A program made the position numbers and the translations under genes. Of a stretch of 10,040 nucleotides of DNA, positions 8,206 through 10,040 are shown piece after piece. Source of the DNA: Conidiobolus incongruus B7586 (taxonomy: Eukaryota > Entomophthoromycota > Entomophthoromycetes > Entomophthorales > Conidiobolaceae); the NCBI GenBank assembly GCA_000697335.1, contig JNEM01009371.1:1-10040 (forward strand), given 5' to 3'. Position 1 is the stretch's first letter. Each line of letters opens with the position of its first letter. The notes under the pieces were generated by a model. That model saw nothing but the letters and a program-made list of their open reading frames with translations, did no database searches and was not told the DNA's origin.

Positions 8206-10040
8206 ATGGTTGAGAATACTTCACAATTAAATGATTGGAAAGCTGATTTCAAAATTAAAATTAACAAGTTTAAGCTAAAGGTGGGTGCTTGAGATTATTT
8301 TCAGATTTTTTTGCTCATTTACATGTGGATCTTTAAGTATCCTCTCAAGTAGTAGATTGACAACTTTATATCTGGATTTACGGTAAGCTTGGGTGTAATT
8401 CCTCATTCTTTGGCTTATGCTCGATTGGTTGAAGTGCCCATGCAATTTGGTTTGACTTCTTGTTTTATGCCTGCATTTTTTTACGCTTTCACTGGCACCA
8501 GTCGCGAGCTGAGTGTTGGGCCTACTGCAATTGTTGGATTATGCATCGGTAAAATTTTCTTGGAATTGGCTAATAACGGCTATGATGCAATCGAAGTTGC
8601 AAGTGCTTTAGCATTTTAATGTGGCATCATCATCACTGTTTTGGGCTTGATGCGGTTAGGAAAGGTATTCGACTTGATTTTGGATCCAATGATTATTGGG
8701 CTTGTAAGCGGCGCTGCATTGATTATTGCAATGACGCAGTTACCCAAAATATTGGGAATAAGTGTATCAACCGACCAATTTGCTTTAATGGAGTTAGTGG
8801 AAATGTTCCGAGATATTCGATCAACTTGGATATTGGATTTAGTAGCATTGTGTTTTTGCTGATTATCAGGTATAGTCTCAAGTTTGGAAGGAAAAAATAT
8901 GAAAATCTTAAGTACCTTGAATTTGCTGCTAATGGGTTAGTAATATTTTTCTTTACTCTAATCGTCTATGGAGTTAAATCTGCAAACCCCATTGCAAAGA
9001 TTCATGTTGTAGGAGATATCTCTAATGAGTTAACAATTGTTGTGCCCAGTTTAGAAATCATGATCTTGACCTTTGCAGGAGCGAAGGTAGCACCATTAAT
9101 TCTAATCATGGTTTTGGAACATGTTGCGTTAATGAAATGTCTGTATAAAAAGTCTGTTTATGTTTGTAACGCATTCCAAGAATTAGTAGCGATGGGAGGG
9201 AGTAATGTATTGAGTACCTTATTCCATGGTTTTTCTGTCGCTAGCTCGCTAAGTAGCACGAACGTTCAATCAAAAGCAGGTGTTCAATCTCCATTAGTTA
9301 ACATCGTGGCCAGTGCCATTGTATTGATAACCTACAAGTTTTCGACCATTTTATTTTACTATTTGCCTACTGCTACATTAGCTGCGATTGTCTTAGTATT
9401 ATTCAATCTTTAGAGCACCGCCATATTTACAAGTATTTACTCTTATGCTGCCAGTCTGATGTGGTGATTTTGTTTCGGCACAAATTGTAATCTTGTTCTC
9501 AGGTACAGAAATTGGTGTCCAAGTCAGTTTCACATTATCATTAACAAAAACAATGTATTACTCGATTCGACCATATTTGACCATAACAAGTAGTCCAGAT
9601 CATTCCGCCTTCTCTACCAATAAGAGATATTCATCCGTAATGAATGAAGATCATGGTGTCATGATTTTCCAACCACTTACCAGTGTGATCTTTTTAAATG
9701 CCGAGTCTCTAGCTGATCGTATGTTGGATTATGCCCTATTGAATTGCAAACCACCTCAAAAAACGGATCAAGAGAGGAAGATCTGGTCCATGGATCTTGC
9801 TGAAAAGGGTAAAAAGCTAAGAAAGGATGCAGGTATGTCTCCTTCAGATGAAGAAAACCTCTTTCCATTGCGAGGTGTAGTACTTGATTTCCTTCATGTT
9901 CAATTCTTGGATTATACAGCAATTAAAGTCCTCGTGGATTTGAGATCTGCTCTTCAGCACATATATACTCCGCCTGATAGAGATCCCTCCAATGCCAAAC
10001 TGCCATTCCATTTCGTTCATATTCACCCCCATATCCTGCC
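8206..10040 (+). pseudogene. Decayed SulP-family sulfate/anion permease (fungal SUL type), runs off the window
   Basis: SulP proteins are plasma-membrane anion transporters with a multi-helix membrane domain and a C-terminal cytosolic STAS domain. Diagnostic stretches survive: IPHSLAYA (8398-8421, consensus IPQSMAYA), GTSRELSVGPTA (8494-8529), GLVSGAALIIAMTQLPKILG, LKYLEFAANGLVIFF, FQELVAMG (9174-9197), the region around 9240-9290 equivalent to GSFSRTAVNxxAG (Arg replaced by Ser), and a STAS domain from 9655 (MIFQPLTSVIFLNAESL, then GVVLDFLHVQFLDYTAIKVL) with the Trp-containing insert and FHFVHIH ending typical of fungi. It is broken: stops at 8290, 8350, 8353, 8617 and 9457, one frameshift near 8845 and a compensating one near 9410. 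The ATG at 8206 is in frame and plausible but unproven; the 8290 stop counts only if it is right. Open runs of 75-190 codons between lesions suggest recent inactivation. Introns cannot explain the lesions because conserved residues run through them. Confidence 0.85.

Noticed and set aside
8349-8876. Introns as an explanation for the permease lesions (GTAGTAG at 8349, GTAG..TCAG at 8842-8869)
   Set aside because: Candidate introns are only 28-39 nt, shorter than those in the neighbouring gene, remove residues conserved in SulP proteins, and do not restore one frame.
8290-9459. Alternative genetic code (TGA as Trp, TAA/TAG as sense) to explain the stops in the permease
   Set aside because: The 565-codon RBM26/27-type gene uses no internal TAA, TAG or TGA and encodes Trp by TGG and Gln by CAA/CAG. 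The permease also has two frameshifts that recoding would not explain.

Overview
The window reads as nuclear DNA of an AT-rich fungus. Genes carry short GT..AG introns of 50-58 nt, intergenic DNA is far more AT-rich than exons (hand counts: 12-23% G+C in sampled 60-base intergenic rows against 37-38% in coding rows), and the sulfate-permease relic has the fungal style of STAS domain. I cannot place it further with confidence; an AT-rich early-diverging fungus (for example Entomophthoromycotina or Kickxellomycotina) would fit.

Layout. 1-1240: AT-rich non-coding DNA holding one 87-nt repeat copy (212-298). 1241-3096 (+): an apparently intact four-exon gene for an RBM26/RBM27-type RNA-binding protein (PWI-like fold, CCCH zinc finger, RRM, helical region, second RRM; 565 aa). 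3097-5793: gene-free AT-rich DNA with one strong hairpin just after the stop codon. 5794-5819: (TA)13. 5839-7147: extremely AT-rich segment bounded by inverted copies of the 87-nt repeat, probably an old non-autonomous DNA transposon. 7279-7893: an isolated GC-richer island with coding-like stretches but many stops, ending in a QxW-containing segment that resembles a ricin-B-type lectin repeat. 8206-10040 (+, runs off the end): a decayed SulP sulfate/anion permease with its membrane domain and most of its STAS domain still recognisable.

No operon logic applies. The only gene that looks functional is the RBM26/27 homologue, a nuclear RNA-surveillance factor by family. The right third of the window is dead or dying coding DNA on the + strand, with premature stops largely explicable as G:C to A:T changes. 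I find no tRNA, rRNA, CRISPR or bacterial-type feature. The uncommon items are the inverted-repeat element, the coding-like island and the mutation pattern; I see no convincing new biological system.
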